Part shown: positions 1 to 8,217 of the stretch, piece after piece
Position numbering within the stretch: the stretch's first letter is position 1
How the letters are laid out: each line of letters begins with the position of its first letter
Assembly (NCBI GenBank): GCA_018110905.1
Contig: JAGBAZ010000026.1
Span: forward strand, 1 to 64,000
Direction: 5' to 3'
Length of the DNA: 64,000 nucleotides
Origin: Oscillospiraceae bacterium
GTDB lineage: Bacteria; Bacillota; Clostridia; Oscillospirales; Ruminococcaceae
Position numbers and translations under genes: made by a program
The notes under the pieces: model-generated
What the model saw: only the letters and a program-made list of their open reading frames with translations
The model's database searches: none
Told to the model about the DNA's origin: nothing

Positions 1-148
1 ACTTTCCTTTTTCGTTGACTACCGTATGTCCGGCGTTGCCGCCGCCCTGAAAACGCACAACCACGTCATAATTTTCAGTGAGCAGATCCACCATCCGGCC
101 TTTTCCTTCGTCGCCCCAATTTATACCTACTATCGCACAGTCTGACAT
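1..148 (-). CDS. purA: Adenylosuccinate synthetase, N-terminal fragment (runs off the left edge)
   Basis: The translation begins [17 protein letters not shown] and continues to GGNAGHTVV. This is the N-terminal GTP-binding segment of adenylosuccinate synthetase, including the WGDEGKG P-loop. The enzyme joins aspartate to IMP using GTP in AMP synthesis. The start ATG (146-148) has a good GGAGG site just upstream on the minus strand. Only about 49 residues are inside the window, so the state of the rest is unknown. Its neighbour on the same strand is glnN, 142 bp upstream. Confidence 0.93.
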   Translation of the reverse strand, partial: MSDCAIVGINWGDEGKGRMVDLLTENYDVVVRFQGGGNAGHTVVNEKGK

Positions 149-290
149 AATCATACCTCCATTATATATCCGGCAAGATGTTTAACTATTTTTGAATAAT
201 CATCTTCCGCTCCGCTTATACTGCGGTGAAAAGTTTTTCTCCGTATAATTGTTCATTTTTGAATGCTCCGCACCTTTACTTTTTTGTCAT

Positions 291-2387
291 TTATTTTATG
301 CCGAACAGCAGATCGGCATAGGTTGGCATCGGCCAGTAATTCTTTGCCGTAATGGTTTCGGCTTCGTCACATGGGATTCTGAGCTCGCTCATAAGTCCCA
401 GTACCGTATCGCGGATCATAACGGATTTTGCTCCGATATCTTCCGCCTTATCAAGAGAAATAAGCGCAGTTTCCAGCTCTTCAGCTTTTGAAGCAATCTG
501 GTCAGCCAGAGCAGAAAGCTTTCTTACAACGCCGGTTTCATATCCGCAAACAAGCGTGGAGTCCAGCGTCTTTTTTGAGGCAGCCGCCTTTGCAGTATCC
601 GCAGCATAGGCTTCAATTGCCGGAACAATCTGCGTCTTCGCCATATTGACCATTGTGTTTGCTTCGATCACTATGGTTTTGCAGTAATTTTCAAGCATGA
701 TTTCATATCTGGATTTCAGTTCCGCTTCGGTGAACACACCGTGGAAAATAAGCATATCCATATTCTTTTTATCAAGAAGATGAGGCATGCAGTCGGCGGT
801 GGTGCGGAAATTGAGAAGGCCTCGCTTTTCCGTCGCCTCCCGGATCCAGTTTTCGTCATATCCGTTGCCGTTAAATATGATGCGTTTATGATCTTTTATA
901 GTATTCCGAATCATACTGTGCAGCGCGGTCTCGAAATCTTCCTCACCTTCCAGTCTGTCGGCATAAATCCTGAGGGACTCAGCAACTGCGCTGTTCAGCA
1001 TGATATTCGCGCAGGCGATACTGTTGGAGGAACCGAGCATACGGAATTCAAACTTATTGCCGGTAAAAGCAAATGGAGAAGTTCTGTTGCGGTCTGTGGT
1101 ATCACGGTTGAACCCGGGCAGAACGTCAACCCCAAGCTTCATCCGGGTCTTTTCGGCACCTTTATAAGGCGTATCGGTTTCGATAGCCTCAAGAACTGCA
1201 TTCAGTTCATCGCCGAGAAAAACGGACACAACCGCGGGCGGTGCTTCGCTTGCACCGAGGCGGCAATCATTTCCTGCAGTCGCAACCGAAATTCGGAGCA
1301 GATCCTGATAATCGTCCACCGCTTTTATAACAGCGCAAAGGAACAGCAAAAACTGTGCGTTTTCATAGGGCGTTGCACCCGGAGAAAGCAGATTTTGTCC
1401 CGTATCGGTGGCAATGGACCAGTTGTTGTGTTTTCCGCTGCCGTTTATGCCGGCAAAGGGTTTTTCGTGGAGCAGACACACAAGACCATGTTTTGCCGCC
1501 ACCTTCTGCATTATCTCCATCGTAAGCTGGTTATGGTCGGTTGCAATATTTGCGGTAGTATAAATCGGTGCCAGTTCATACTGAGCCGGAGCAACCTCGT
1601 TATGCTCCGTCTTGGCAAGTATTCCCAGTTTCCAAAGTTCCTCATCAAGTTCCTTCATAAAAGCTGCAGCTTTCGGTTTGATTACACCAAAATAGTGGTC
1701 GCCCATTTCCTGCCCTTTCGGAGGTTTTGCTCCAAATAAAGTACGTCCGGTAAAGCAAAGGTCCGGACGCTTTTCATACATTTCTTTGGTGATAAGGAAA
1801 TATTCCTGTTCGGGACCAACATAGCCGGTCACTCTTTTTACGCTGTTGTTTCCGAACAATCTGAGGATTCGGAGCGCCTGTTTGTTGAGCGCCGCCATTG
1901 AGCGCAAAAGAGGAGTTTTTTTGTCCAAAGCATGGCCGCTGTAAGAACAGAACGCAGTGGGAATGCATAAGGTTTTATCCTTAATAAACGCATAAGACGT
2001 CGGATCCCATGCAGTATAACCCCTTGCTTCAAAGGTAGTCCTCAGACCGCCGTTCGGAAAAGAAGAAGCATCCGGTTCGCCTTTAATAAGTTCTTTCCCG
2101 GAAAATTCCATAATCACACCGCCATCAGTAGAAGGAGAAATGAAACTGTCATGCTTTTCGGCGGTGATTCCGGTAAGAGGCTGGAACCAGTGGGTATAAT
2201 GTGTTGCGCCTTTGGAAACCGCCCAATCCTTCATGGCCGCAGCAACTGCGTTGGCAACGCCTATATCAGGTTCCGAGCCTTCTTCAATTGTTTTTTTGAG
2301 CGAATCATATATTTCATCCGAAAGGGTGGCTTTCATAACTCTGTCGTCAAAAACCAGACTTGCAAAATAATCTTTTACAGTTTCCAT
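291..2387 (-). CDS. glnN: Type III glutamine synthetase
   Basis: A 698-residue protein of the GlnN (GSIII) family, which makes glutamine from glutamate, ammonia and ATP in a large homododecamer. Family-typical stretches are [39 protein letters not shown] and [16 protein letters not shown]. The open frame extends about 80 codons further upstream, but that stretch covers a promoter and a terminator hairpin. The true start is the ATG at 2387, preceded by AAGGAGAACG, and gives a normal family length. The gene is transcribed divergently from glnA, which sits beside an ANTAR antiterminator gene. The leader (2388-2560) contains an intrinsic-terminator hairpin, so regulation by antitermination is likely. 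Confidence 0.96.
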   Translation of the reverse strand: METVKDYFASLVFDDRVMKATLSDEIYDSLKKTIEEGSEPDIGVANAVAAAMKDWAVSKGATHYTHWFQPLTGITAEKHDSFISPSTDGGVIMEFSGKELIKGEPDASSFPNGGLRTTFEARGYTAWDPTSYAFIKDKTLCIPTAFCSYSGHALDKKTPLLRSMAALNKQALRILRLFGNNSVKRVTGYVGPEQEYFLITKEMYEKRPDLCFTGRTLFGAKPPKGQEMGDHYFGVIKPKAAAFMKELDEELWKLGILAKTEHNEVAPAQYELAPIYTTANIATDHNQLTMEIMQKVAAKHGLVCLLHEKPFAGINGSGKHNNWSIATDTGQNLLSPGATPYENAQFLLFLCAVIKAVDDYQDLLRISVATAGNDCRLGASEAPPAVVSVFLGDELNAVLEAIETDTPYKGAEKTRMKLGVDVLPGFNRDTTDRNRTSPFAFTGNKFEFRMLGSSNSIACANIMLNSAVAESLRIYADRLEGEEDFETALHSMIRNTIKDHKRIIFNGNGYDENWIREATEKRGLLNFRTTADCMPHLLDKKNMDMLIFHGVFTEAELKSRYEIMLENYCKTIVIEANTMVNMAKTQIVPAIEAYAADTAKAAASKKTLDSTLVCGYETGVVRKLSALADQIASKAEELETALISLDKAEDIGAKSVMIRDTVLGLMSELRIPCDEAETITAKNYWPMPTYADLLFGIK

Positions 2388-2432
2388 GATCGTTCTCCTT
2401 AACAGCTTATCCGAAATATTGCAAAAACAGAT

Positions 2433-2471
2433 AAAGGCGCCTTTAATGTAAAAAACATTAAAGACGCCTTT
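2433..2471 (-). terminator. Attenuator terminator in the glnN leader
   Basis: On the minus strand, arms of 17 bp (AAAGGCGTCTTTAATGT and its near-perfect complement, with one G-U pair) enclose a 5-nt T loop. They are followed by ATCTGTTTTTG. The hairpin lies between the glnN promoter (2563-2591) and the glnN start (2387), not after a gene, so it can end transcription before glnN. The likely antiterminator is an ANTAR protein; three are encoded within 11 kb. I could not identify the paired AxxGxx hexaloops of the classic ANTAR target with confidence. Confidence 0.8.
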
Positions 2472-2562
2472 GCCTTCTTCATATATAAAATTGTTTTGAT
2501 TCCTGAAAGCAAGATTGCGATTTTGAACTCTCAAACCTAAAAGCCTTGCTTTTACGCTCTGC

Positions 2563-2591
2563 ATTTTACACCCGCAAAAAAACTTTGTCAA
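2563..2591 (-). promoter_or_regulatory. Sigma-A promoter of glnN
   Basis: TTGACA (2586-2591) and TAAAAT (2563-2568) are separated by exactly 17 bp on the minus strand. This gives a leader of about 170 nt ahead of glnN that contains the attenuator hairpin. Confidence 0.85.
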
Positions 2592-2682
2592 TATTTTTGA
2601 AGTTATTTTGTGCAATTCCTGCAAAAACAATCTTTTTTACACAATTAACTATGGAAAAATGATAAAAATCGCAGTTCACGTT

Positions 2683-2711
2683 TTGTTTTCTCCCAGATTG
2701 TATGGTATAAT
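2683..2711 (+). promoter_or_regulatory. Sigma-A promoter of glnA
   Basis: TTGTTT (2683-2688), a 17-bp spacer and a perfect TATAAT (2706-2711) lie about 57 bp before the glnA start. The two glutamine synthetase promoters are back to back in a 120-bp region. Confidence 0.75.
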
Positions 2712-2768
2712 AAATATAATCTGATATCAGAATTTTATCGCAAAGCGAAAGAAAGTGAGCAGGATACT

Positions 2769-3980
2769 ATGAATTATTCAAAGGAAGAGGTAATGCAGTA
2801 CGTCCGGGAGGAAGATGTTAAATTTATTCGTCTTGCCTTTTGTGATGTATTCGGAAAACAAAAAAATATTTCTATTATGCCCGAGGAACTGCCTCGTGCC
2901 TTTGAATATGGCATCGCCTTTGATGCTTCGGCAATTGCAGGCTTTGGCGATGAAACAAGGTGCGATCTTCTGCTCCACCCCGATCCCGAAACGCTGATGC
3001 TGCTTCCCTGGAGGCCAGAGCACGGCAAAGTTGTGCGTATGTTTACTCACATAACATATCCTGACGGCACACCGTTTGAATGCGATACCCGCAGTCTTCT
3101 CAAAAGGGCAGTCGAAGACGCAAAAAAAGCAGGTTACACCTTTGCCTTCGGTTCAGAGCAGGAATTCTATCTGTTTGAGCTTGATGAAAATAACAAACCG
3201 ACAAAAATTCCTTATGATGAAGCCGGATACATGGATCTTGCTCCCGATGACAGAGGTGAAAACATCCGCCGCGAGATATGTCTTACTCTGGAACAGATGG
3301 GCATCCGTCCCGAAAGTTCACACCACGAAGAAGGTCCCGGACAAAACGAGATAGATTTCCGTTATTCCGACCCGCTTACGGTTGCAGACGATACAATGAC
3401 TTTTCAGACAATCGTTAAAATAGTTGCCCGCCGCAACGGTGTTTTTGTTGATTTCGGCCCGAAACCTCTTGAGCACAAACCCGGCAACGGATTTCATATC
3501 AATATGTCTGTCCAGTCAAATGACGGTTCCGAAAATCTTTGCCATATGATTGCGGGCGTTCTTGATAAGGTTTTGGAAATGACCATATTTCTCAACCCTA
3601 CAGAGGATTCTTATAAACGTTTTGGAATGGATAAAGCCCCCGGTTATGTTTCCTGGTCAAACGAAAACCGTTCCCAGCTTGTCCGTATTCCTGCTGCGGT
3701 CGGCGAATACCGCCGTGCGGAGCTTCGTTCACCCGATCCAACAGCAAATCCGTATCTTGCATTTACGCTTTTGATTTATGCGGCCCTTATAGGTCTTGAA
3801 AAAAAACTTGACCTGCCCGAAGCTGCCAATATTAATTTATACAAAGCTGATGCTGAAACTTTGGCAAAGTTTAAAAAACTGCCCGGAAGTTTATGCGATG
3901 CTCGCAAGGCAGCCGCGGCAAGTGAATTTATCAAAGAACATATACCTGCGTCAATTTTAGATATTTACTGCAACAAATAA
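2769..3980 (+). CDS. glnA: Type I glutamine synthetase, short form
   Basis: A 403-residue GSI protein. Recognisable parts are the beta-grasp N-terminus (FIRLAFCDVFGKQKNISI), the metal-binding FGSEQEFYLF, HHEEGPGQNEIDF, the NGFHINMS loop and the glutamate/ATP segment ENRSQLVRIP followed by YRRAELRSPDPTANPYLAF. It catalyses ATP-dependent amidation of glutamate. Typical GSI subunits are about 440-470 residues. This one stops soon after the LPGSL segment and lacks the usual C-terminal 35-40 residues, as do some Clostridia homologues. The ATG follows AGCAGGA. It is co-transcribed with the ANTAR gene 33 bp downstream. Confidence 0.94.
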   Translation: MNYSKEEVMQYVREEDVKFIRLAFCDVFGKQKNISIMPEELPRAFEYGIAFDASAIAGFGDETRCDLLLHPDPETLMLLPWRPEHGKVVRMFTHITYPDGTPFECDTRSLLKRAVEDAKKAGYTFAFGSEQEFYLFELDENNKPTKIPYDEAGYMDLAPDDRGENIRREICLTLEQMGIRPESSHHEEGPGQNEIDFRYSDPLTVADDTMTFQTIVKIVARRNGVFVDFGPKPLEHKPGNGFHINMSVQSNDGSENLCHMIAGVLDKVLEMTIFLNPTEDSYKRFGMDKAPGYVSWSNENRSQLVRIPAAVGEYRRAELRSPDPTANPYLAFTLLIYAALIGLEKKLDLPEAANINLYKADAETLAKFKKLPGSLCDARKAAAASEFIKEHIPASILDIYCNK

Positions 3981-4013
3981 ATCTGAATAACATAAAAAAG
4001 GAGGGGAGCAAAA

Positions 4014-4598
4014 ATGAGTCTGAAAGAACGGGTTTACAGCGTTCTAATCGTTTCGGCATCGGAAAGCTTTAATAATGCACTCTCCGCTCTTCTCCCGGGC
4101 TCGAAATATTCACCCACCCTTTTTGTATCGAATGTCAGTGCCGCAAAGCGGGCACTTGCCGAGCGTGCTTTTGATTTTGTAATCATCAATTCGCCACTCC
4201 CTGATAATACCGGAACTCGTTTTGCAATTGACACAGGAAATTCAAAAGAAACCGTCGTACTCCTAATGGTACAGGCAGAACTTCAGGCAGAAATCCACGA
4301 CAAGGTAGCCGAACACGGTGTGTTCGTTCTCCCAATGCCAACCTCAAAGCCAACAATGACGATTGCTCTCAGCTGGCTTTCAAGCGCACGTGAAAGGCTT
4401 AGAAAAACCGAGAAGAAAACTCTTTCCATCGAGGAAAAAATGGAAGAAATCCGTATCGTCAACCGGGCAAAGTGGCTTCTTATCGATGAACTGAAAATGG
4501 ACGAGCAGGGTGCTCATCGTTACATAGAAAAACAGGCAATGGATCGTTGTGTTTCAAAAAAAGTTATAGCAGAAGAAATTATCAAAACATATTCATAA
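4014..4598 (+). CDS. ANTAR-domain protein with degenerate receiver
   Basis: A 194-residue protein. The N-terminal ~120 residues have the receiver fold but not its chemistry: the acidic pair is missing (VLIVSAS instead of VLIVDDD) and the phospho-acceptor Asp is Asn (IINSPLPD). The C-terminal ~60 residues (RAKWLLIDELKMDEQGAHRY...) form an ANTAR domain, which binds paired RNA hairpins and prevents transcription termination. Start ATG is preceded by AAGGAGGGG. It is the second gene of the glnA operon and is followed by a terminator. Context suggests it controls glutamine synthetase attenuation (inference), with glnN the obvious target. The loss of receiver residues implies that its signal is not phosphorylation. 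Confidence 0.88.
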   Translation: MSLKERVYSVLIVSASESFNNALSALLPGSKYSPTLFVSNVSAAKRALAERAFDFVIINSPLPDNTGTRFAIDTGNSKETVVLLMVQAELQAEIHDKVAEHGVFVLPMPTSKPTMTIALSWLSSARERLRKTEKKTLSIEEKMEEIRIVNRAKWLLIDELKMDEQGAHRYIEKQAMDRCVSKKVIAEEIIKTYS

Positions 4599-4636
4599 TA
4601 TTTTTGGGGTAACTATTATTTCACTGTGATTCCAGG

Positions 4637-4728
4637 TATAAAAAAAGCCGCTCAACAATTTGCATTGTTAAGCGGTTTTTTCGTGGTGAGCCATCGGGGA
4701 TTCGAACCCCGGGCACCTTGATTAAAAG
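4637..4728 (-). repeat. tRNA-Lys 3'-half plus terminator element, copy 1
   Basis: Read on the minus strand, 4728-4684 is the 3' half of a tRNA-Lys(UUU): anticodon loop CTTTTAA, T-arm with GGGGTTCGAATCCCC, acceptor strand ATGGCTC, discriminator A and CCA. It is followed at once by an intrinsic terminator (stem CCGCTCAACAA / TTGTTAAGCGG with flanking A and T runs, 4641-4682). No D-arm or 5' acceptor strand is present, so it is not a functional tRNA. The whole 92 bp recurs at 21443-21534 with a single mismatch, and in decayed form at 10997 and 24679. Such tRNA 3'-end copies are the usual mark of integrative-element attachment sites. The terminator is also placed to end the glnA operon on the plus strand. 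Confidence 0.85.
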
Positions 4729-4759
4729 GAATGCCGCAGTTCCATCTACGGCATTCCTT
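4726..4759. terminator. Hairpin next to the tRNA-Lys remnant
   Basis: AAGGAATGCCG and CGGCATTCCTT form a stem around a ~12-nt loop. On the plus strand it is followed by ATTTTCG and on the minus strand by TTAATC. It overlaps the end of repeat copy 1 by 3 bp and is not found at the other copies. Confidence 0.5.
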
Positions 4760-4782
4760 ATTTTCGCTAAAGCTACAAGCAA

Positions 4783-4808
4783 AAACGGATTGAATAATCA
4801 ATCCGTTT
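4783..4808 (-). terminator. Terminator of the alpha/beta hydrolase gene
   Basis: AAACGGATTGA / TCAATCCGTTT with a 4-nt loop, followed on the minus strand by TTGCTTG. It lies 11 bp after the hydrolase stop codon. Confidence 0.65.
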
Positions 4809-4818
4809 CAAATAAATA

Positions 4819-5739
4819 TCAGACGAACATTTTTCGCATATATTCTATTCGTTCCGCAACCGCTTTTTCGGTTATTTTTGCGCTTTGAACAATGTCAAAA
4901 CCGTGCATGGTGCCTTTTGTCTCATTGATTTCAACAGCTATTCCGGCATTTTTTAATTTTGCGCCGTAATTTATTCCGTCATCATGCAGACAGTCAAATT
5001 CCGCCGTTTCAATATATGCCGGAGGCAATTCATCAAAACTTCCTTCTATCGGCGAGGCATAAACAAAATTTTCAATGTTTTTATCCTGTATAAATCCCCC
5101 GGTCATTTGTTTTGATAAAGTGCTGTTCCACATCGGAGTATCCGTAAATTTCCTGTTGCTTTCACTGTCCATGCTCTGGTCAACAAAAGGATAAATCAAA
5201 AGCTGAAATTTTATTTTCACATCCAGCCTGCGGTCACGCGCCATTTGTGTTACCGCCGCGGTAAGGCAACCTCCGGCGCTGTCGCCGCCCAAAGCGATTT
5301 TGTCCTTATCTATTCCAAGTTTTTCGGCGTTATTGCATACCCATTCAAAAGCTTTGTAGCTGTCCTCTGTCGGAACAGGAAAAGGATGTTTTGGCGCAAG
5401 CCTATACTGGACAAAAACAACTTTGCAGGGGATATTCAATATATACGATTTTGCGTTACGATAATGATATCCGGCGCCCTCAAAGAAAAAAACGCCGCCG
5501 TGATAATATATCAGGCAGTTTTCGGTTTTAATAAATTTTGGTTCCATAACAAATACTTCAATAGGTGCATCGTTATATCCCGGTATGGTTTCCACCCTTA
5601 CTGATATATCTTTATCCCGCCATATCCATTTCGGAGGCTTCATCATTTCTCCCATTTTACCCGCAGATTCGGGATCCTTTATCGGCGGAACAAGCATATT
5701 GAACGGAAAGAATTCTTTGCTGATAGGATATTTTGACAC
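4819..5739 (-). CDS. Alpha/beta hydrolase (hormone-sensitive-lipase type esterase)
   Basis: A 306-residue cytoplasmic esterase-like protein. The oxyanion-hole motif YYHGGVFFF (HGG), the nucleophile elbow GGDSAGG, a late acidic residue in ETAEFDCLHDDG and the catalytic His in GTMHGFD form the complete HSL/acetyl-hydrolase triad. There is no signal peptide. The substrate is not predictable but is probably a short-chain ester. It is a single gene between terminators, located directly after the tRNA-Lys remnant. Start ATG at 5739 follows a GGAGGGAT site. Confidence 0.88.
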   Translation of the reverse strand: MSKYPISKEFFPFNMLVPPIKDPESAGKMGEMMKPPKWIWRDKDISVRVETIPGYNDAPIEVFVMEPKFIKTENCLIYYHGGVFFFEGAGYHYRNAKSYILNIPCKVVFVQYRLAPKHPFPVPTEDSYKAFEWVCNNAEKLGIDKDKIALGGDSAGGCLTAAVTQMARDRRLDVKIKFQLLIYPFVDQSMDSESNRKFTDTPMWNSTLSKQMTGGFIQDKNIENFVYASPIEGSFDELPPAYIETAEFDCLHDDGINYGAKLKNAGIAVEINETKGTMHGFDIVQSAKITEKAVAERIEYMRKMFV

Positions 5740-5808
5740 TTTGATCCCTCCAAAATTTTATTATCAAAAGTATATCACAAAATCATACATTTGTAACTAC
5801 GATAATTC

Positions 5809-5838
5809 AAAAAACCCGCATGAGCATGCGGGTTTTTT
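5809..5838. terminator. Terminator of the eutBC operon
   Basis: A perfect 14-bp stem (AAAAAACCCGCATG and complement) with a 2-nt centre and T-runs on both strands. It lies 5 bp after the eutC stop. Confidence 0.9.
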
Positions 5839-5842
5839 GAAA

Positions 5843-6709
5843 TTATATCTGAAGTCCGAGGCCGGAAATCTTCTGGTCGAGCATCTTCTTTGCAAGTTCC
5901 GCAATATGCGCACCTGCTTCAACCGGCGGAGTTCCGCCTTTATGAATGTTGGAAATAACGGTTCTTCCCGCTTCCGGCATTCCCACATAGCCTTTATATG
6001 TGATATATGCGCTCATGGATTCACCGGTTGCAAGTCCGGGTCTTTCTCCGATAAGGTTTACCGTAACGTCCGCATCGAGAAGTTCGGTAACCTGATCCAT
6101 AATTCCAACTCTTGCATAGCGTACAAAGAAAGGTGTTCCGGCTTCAAGCCCATAGACTTTAAGTCCCTGCATTATTGCGGGAAGAATGGTTTCGATGTTG
6201 GCGGTAACTGCGGTGGAAGAAAGTCCGTCGGAAACGATTATCTGAACGGTGGGTTTATTTTTGCATTCGGATTTTATCTTTGCGGCGGTTTCTTCATCAA
6301 AAAGTCTTCCAAGATCCGGGCGCTGGAGATATTCCGCTTTGCTGTGGCACTGGCTGCGGAAAGAAGGCATTCCCATATCCTTAATAAATTCTTCCGGAAC
6401 TTCGGTGAAAACAGCATCCACCGCAACGGCATGGTCCGCGCGGAAACGAAGAAAAGTATCGGTTTTAAGACGTGTGCCCGCTCTCCAAACGCCGATTCTT
6501 GCGGGAGTTCTTGCTTTCATTCTCATATATTCCGGTTCGTTTACCGCATCCGGAACGTGGAAATCGTCCTGATGTCTTACGGCGGTGATATCGGGAATCT
6601 GCTCATCACAGCAGCATTTGCATTCGCATTTTTCTTCCGCTTCTGTTTTATTTACAATTTCCGAAACAATTTTTGCAACAAGATTTTCTATTTCTTTCTG
6701 GTTAGCCAT
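5843..6709 (-). CDS. eutC: Ethanolamine ammonia-lyase small subunit
   Basis: A 288-residue EutC. Family landmarks are RIGVWRAGTR, FLRFRADHAVAVDAV, SDGLSSTAV and NLIGERPGLATGESMSAY. With EutB it forms the adenosylcobalamin-dependent enzyme that splits ethanolamine into acetaldehyde and ammonia. The N-terminal ~50 residues are extended and rich in Cys (KCECKCCCDEQ); in some homologues an N-terminal extension helps solubility or microcompartment targeting, but this Cys cluster is unusual. It lies 34 bp downstream of eutB in one operon. No shell-protein, EutA or aldehyde dehydrogenase gene is present in the window. Confidence 0.96.
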   Translation of the reverse strand: MANQKEIENLVAKIVSEIVNKTEAEEKCECKCCCDEQIPDITAVRHQDDFHVPDAVNEPEYMRMKARTPARIGVWRAGTRLKTDTFLRFRADHAVAVDAVFTEVPEEFIKDMGMPSFRSQCHSKAEYLQRPDLGRLFDEETAAKIKSECKNKPTVQIIVSDGLSSTAVTANIETILPAIMQGLKVYGLEAGTPFFVRYARVGIMDQVTELLDADVTVNLIGERPGLATGESMSAYITYKGYVGMPEAGRTVISNIHKGGTPPVEAGAHIAELAKKMLDQKISGLGLQI

Positions 6710-6743
6710 TATAATTCCTCCTTTTCATCAATGATTATTTTTA

Positions 6744-8114
6744 TTAGTTACGGAGGAAGAAAGAAGCATCGCCCGCCGCTTTTGTAAGTGAAGCATCTTC
6801 TCTCATAAGTCCAAGTTTCATCATCCACTGGTGGAATTCAACAACAGGTTTGCGTCCGGTAAGAAGGCGCATTGTTGCGTTGTCGTGATAGCTGTTATCC
6901 TGATAGCTGAGCATTACGTCATCACCAAGAGGAAGACCGGCAACATAGTTTGTTCCGACAAAGCACATGAGCATATCGATGATTTCAAGGTCGTTCTGGT
7001 CGCAATGCATGTGGTTGGTATAAGCACAGCCGCTTCCCATAGGAAGTCCGCTCATCTTGCCCATAAACTGGTCTTCAAGATGAGCACGAAGAGCTTCTCT
7101 GCCGTCATAAATGGTTTCCGGTCCGATAAATCCGCTTACGTTGTTTACACAGAACGGAGCATAGCGGCGTCCGAATCCATAGGTTCTTGCTTCAAGAGTC
7201 ATTTCATCAACACCGCAGTCCGCATCAATGGACATCTCAGAACCTTGTCCGGTTTCAAAATACATAAGGTTCGGGCCATAGGCAATACCCATGTGGTGGA
7301 TCTGGTCATTTGCTTCATCAAGCATTTCGGTTGTAACGCCGAAAGCTTTGAGCGCCGGTTCGCTTCCCGCGATACTCTGGAAGAAAAGGGAAAGCGGAGC
7401 GCCTTCTTCAACCGCTTTCATCTGGGTGGTGATATGTGAAAGAACGGAGGACTGGGTCGGGCATTCCCATTTTTCCATAAAGTCATAAAGTGCGTAAGCA
7501 ATACGGCTGGTGTTGTCAACGTTATCTTCAACCGGGTTAACTCCGATCATTGCGTCGCCGCAGCCATAGGCAATACCTTCGAGGACGGAAATCATTATTC
7601 CGTCGATATCATCTGTGGGGTGGTTCGGCTGGCTTCTGAAAGGAAGAATTTCCGGACGGCCGACTTCGGTATTCGCCCTTGTTGTAACAATAAGTTTTTT
7701 ACTGGTGCATGCGAGGTCCATATTGCTCATGAGCTTTGCAAGTCCGGCAATAACTTCAGAAGAAAAACCGGAAGCGATTATTCTTATATCATTTCCCGCA
7801 GTTTCCCAGTCGATAAGATATTCACGGAGATCGCCGAGAGTCCAGTTTTTGAATTTGTTGTAATAGTAAGTGTTGAGTCCGTCGAGGATTACCCTTGTGC
7901 AAAAGTCGCTTTCATAAGGAATTGCAGGGTTTTCGGTAAGATCACCAACAGTAAGATGCGAAAGAACAACCTTTGCCGCAACTCTTTCAAGTGCAGTTTC
8001 TGCCGCAATTCCCTGAAAAACGTCGCCGGATTTCGGTTCGTTTGCTTTTGCAAGAACTTCTTTCACATCTTTGAATTCATAGGTTTTTCCGTAAAGAGAT
8101 GTTTTTAAAACCAT
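6744..8114 (-). CDS. eutB: Ethanolamine ammonia-lyase large subunit
   Basis: A 456-residue EutB of normal family length. It is the catalytic, cobalamin-binding TIM-barrel subunit. Recognisable stretches are RANTEVGRPEILPFRSQPNHPTD (substrate and nucleotide region), GCGDAMIGVNPVEDN and GLPMGSGCAYTNH. The ATG follows GGGAGGGAGAATT. Immediately upstream are a terminator hairpin (8139-8172) and a smaller hairpin (8193-8214), so expression of eutBC appears to depend on read-through or antitermination from the kinase/regulator operon upstream. Confidence 0.97.
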   Translation of the reverse strand: MVLKTSLYGKTYEFKDVKEVLAKANEPKSGDVFQGIAAETALERVAAKVVLSHLTVGDLTENPAIPYESDFCTRVILDGLNTYYYNKFKNWTLGDLREYLIDWETAGNDIRIIASGFSSEVIAGLAKLMSNMDLACTSKKLIVTTRANTEVGRPEILPFRSQPNHPTDDIDGIMISVLEGIAYGCGDAMIGVNPVEDNVDNTSRIAYALYDFMEKWECPTQSSVLSHITTQMKAVEEGAPLSLFFQSIAGSEPALKAFGVTTEMLDEANDQIHHMGIAYGPNLMYFETGQGSEMSIDADCGVDEMTLEARTYGFGRRYAPFCVNNVSGFIGPETIYDGREALRAHLEDQFMGKMSGLPMGSGCAYTNHMHCDQNDLEIIDMLMCFVGTNYVAGLPLGDDVMLSYQDNSYHDNATMRLLTGRKPVVEFHQWMMKLGLMREDASLTKAAGDASFFLRN

Positions 8115-8138
8115 AATTCTCCCTCCCTAAAAAATAAC

Positions 8139-8172
8139 AGCCCAAAAGTGCATACTTCTGCACCTTCGGGCT
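8139..8172 (-). terminator. Attenuator terminator in the eutB leader
   Basis: On the minus strand a continuous 14-bp stem (AGCCCGAAGGTGCA with TGCACTTTTGGGCT, three G-U pairs) closes the hexaloop GAAGTA and is followed by GTTATTTTTT. It lies between the kinase gene and eutB. The hexaloop has the G at position 4 expected of ANTAR targets but G rather than A at position 1. Confidence 0.8.
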
Positions 8173-8192
8173 GCGCCGCCTTTAAATTAAAA

Positions 8193-8214
8193 CCGTTTCC
8201 TGACGTCGGAACGG
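8193..8214 (-). promoter_or_regulatory. Upstream hairpin of the eutB leader (possible ANTAR target)
   Basis: CCGTTCC and GGAAACGG pair (one bulged A) around the loop GACGTCA, 20 nt before the eutB attenuator. A hairpin with the almost identical loop GATGTCA lies ahead of the second ANTAR regulator gene (10854-10870). A shared loop in two leaders of one regulon suggests recognition by the same RNA-binding protein. It starts right at the kinase stop codon. Confidence 0.5.
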
Positions 8215-8217
8215 AAA

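Noticed and set aside
2388..2630. An N-terminal extension of glutamine synthetase III
   Set aside because: It spans a promoter and a terminator, has low-complexity composition and the downstream ATG has an ideal ribosome site.
4684..4728. A functional tRNA-Lys gene
   Set aside because: Only the part from the anticodon loop to CCA exists; D-arm and 5' acceptor strand are missing in all four copies.
5585..6787. A 400-codon open frame on the plus strand
   Set aside because: Antisense to eutC and the hydrolase start; Phe/Ser/Cys-rich nonsense.
8193..8214. Canonical ANTAR double-hexaloop motif
   Set aside because: The loop is seven bases without the AxxGxx pattern; reported only as a possible variant.
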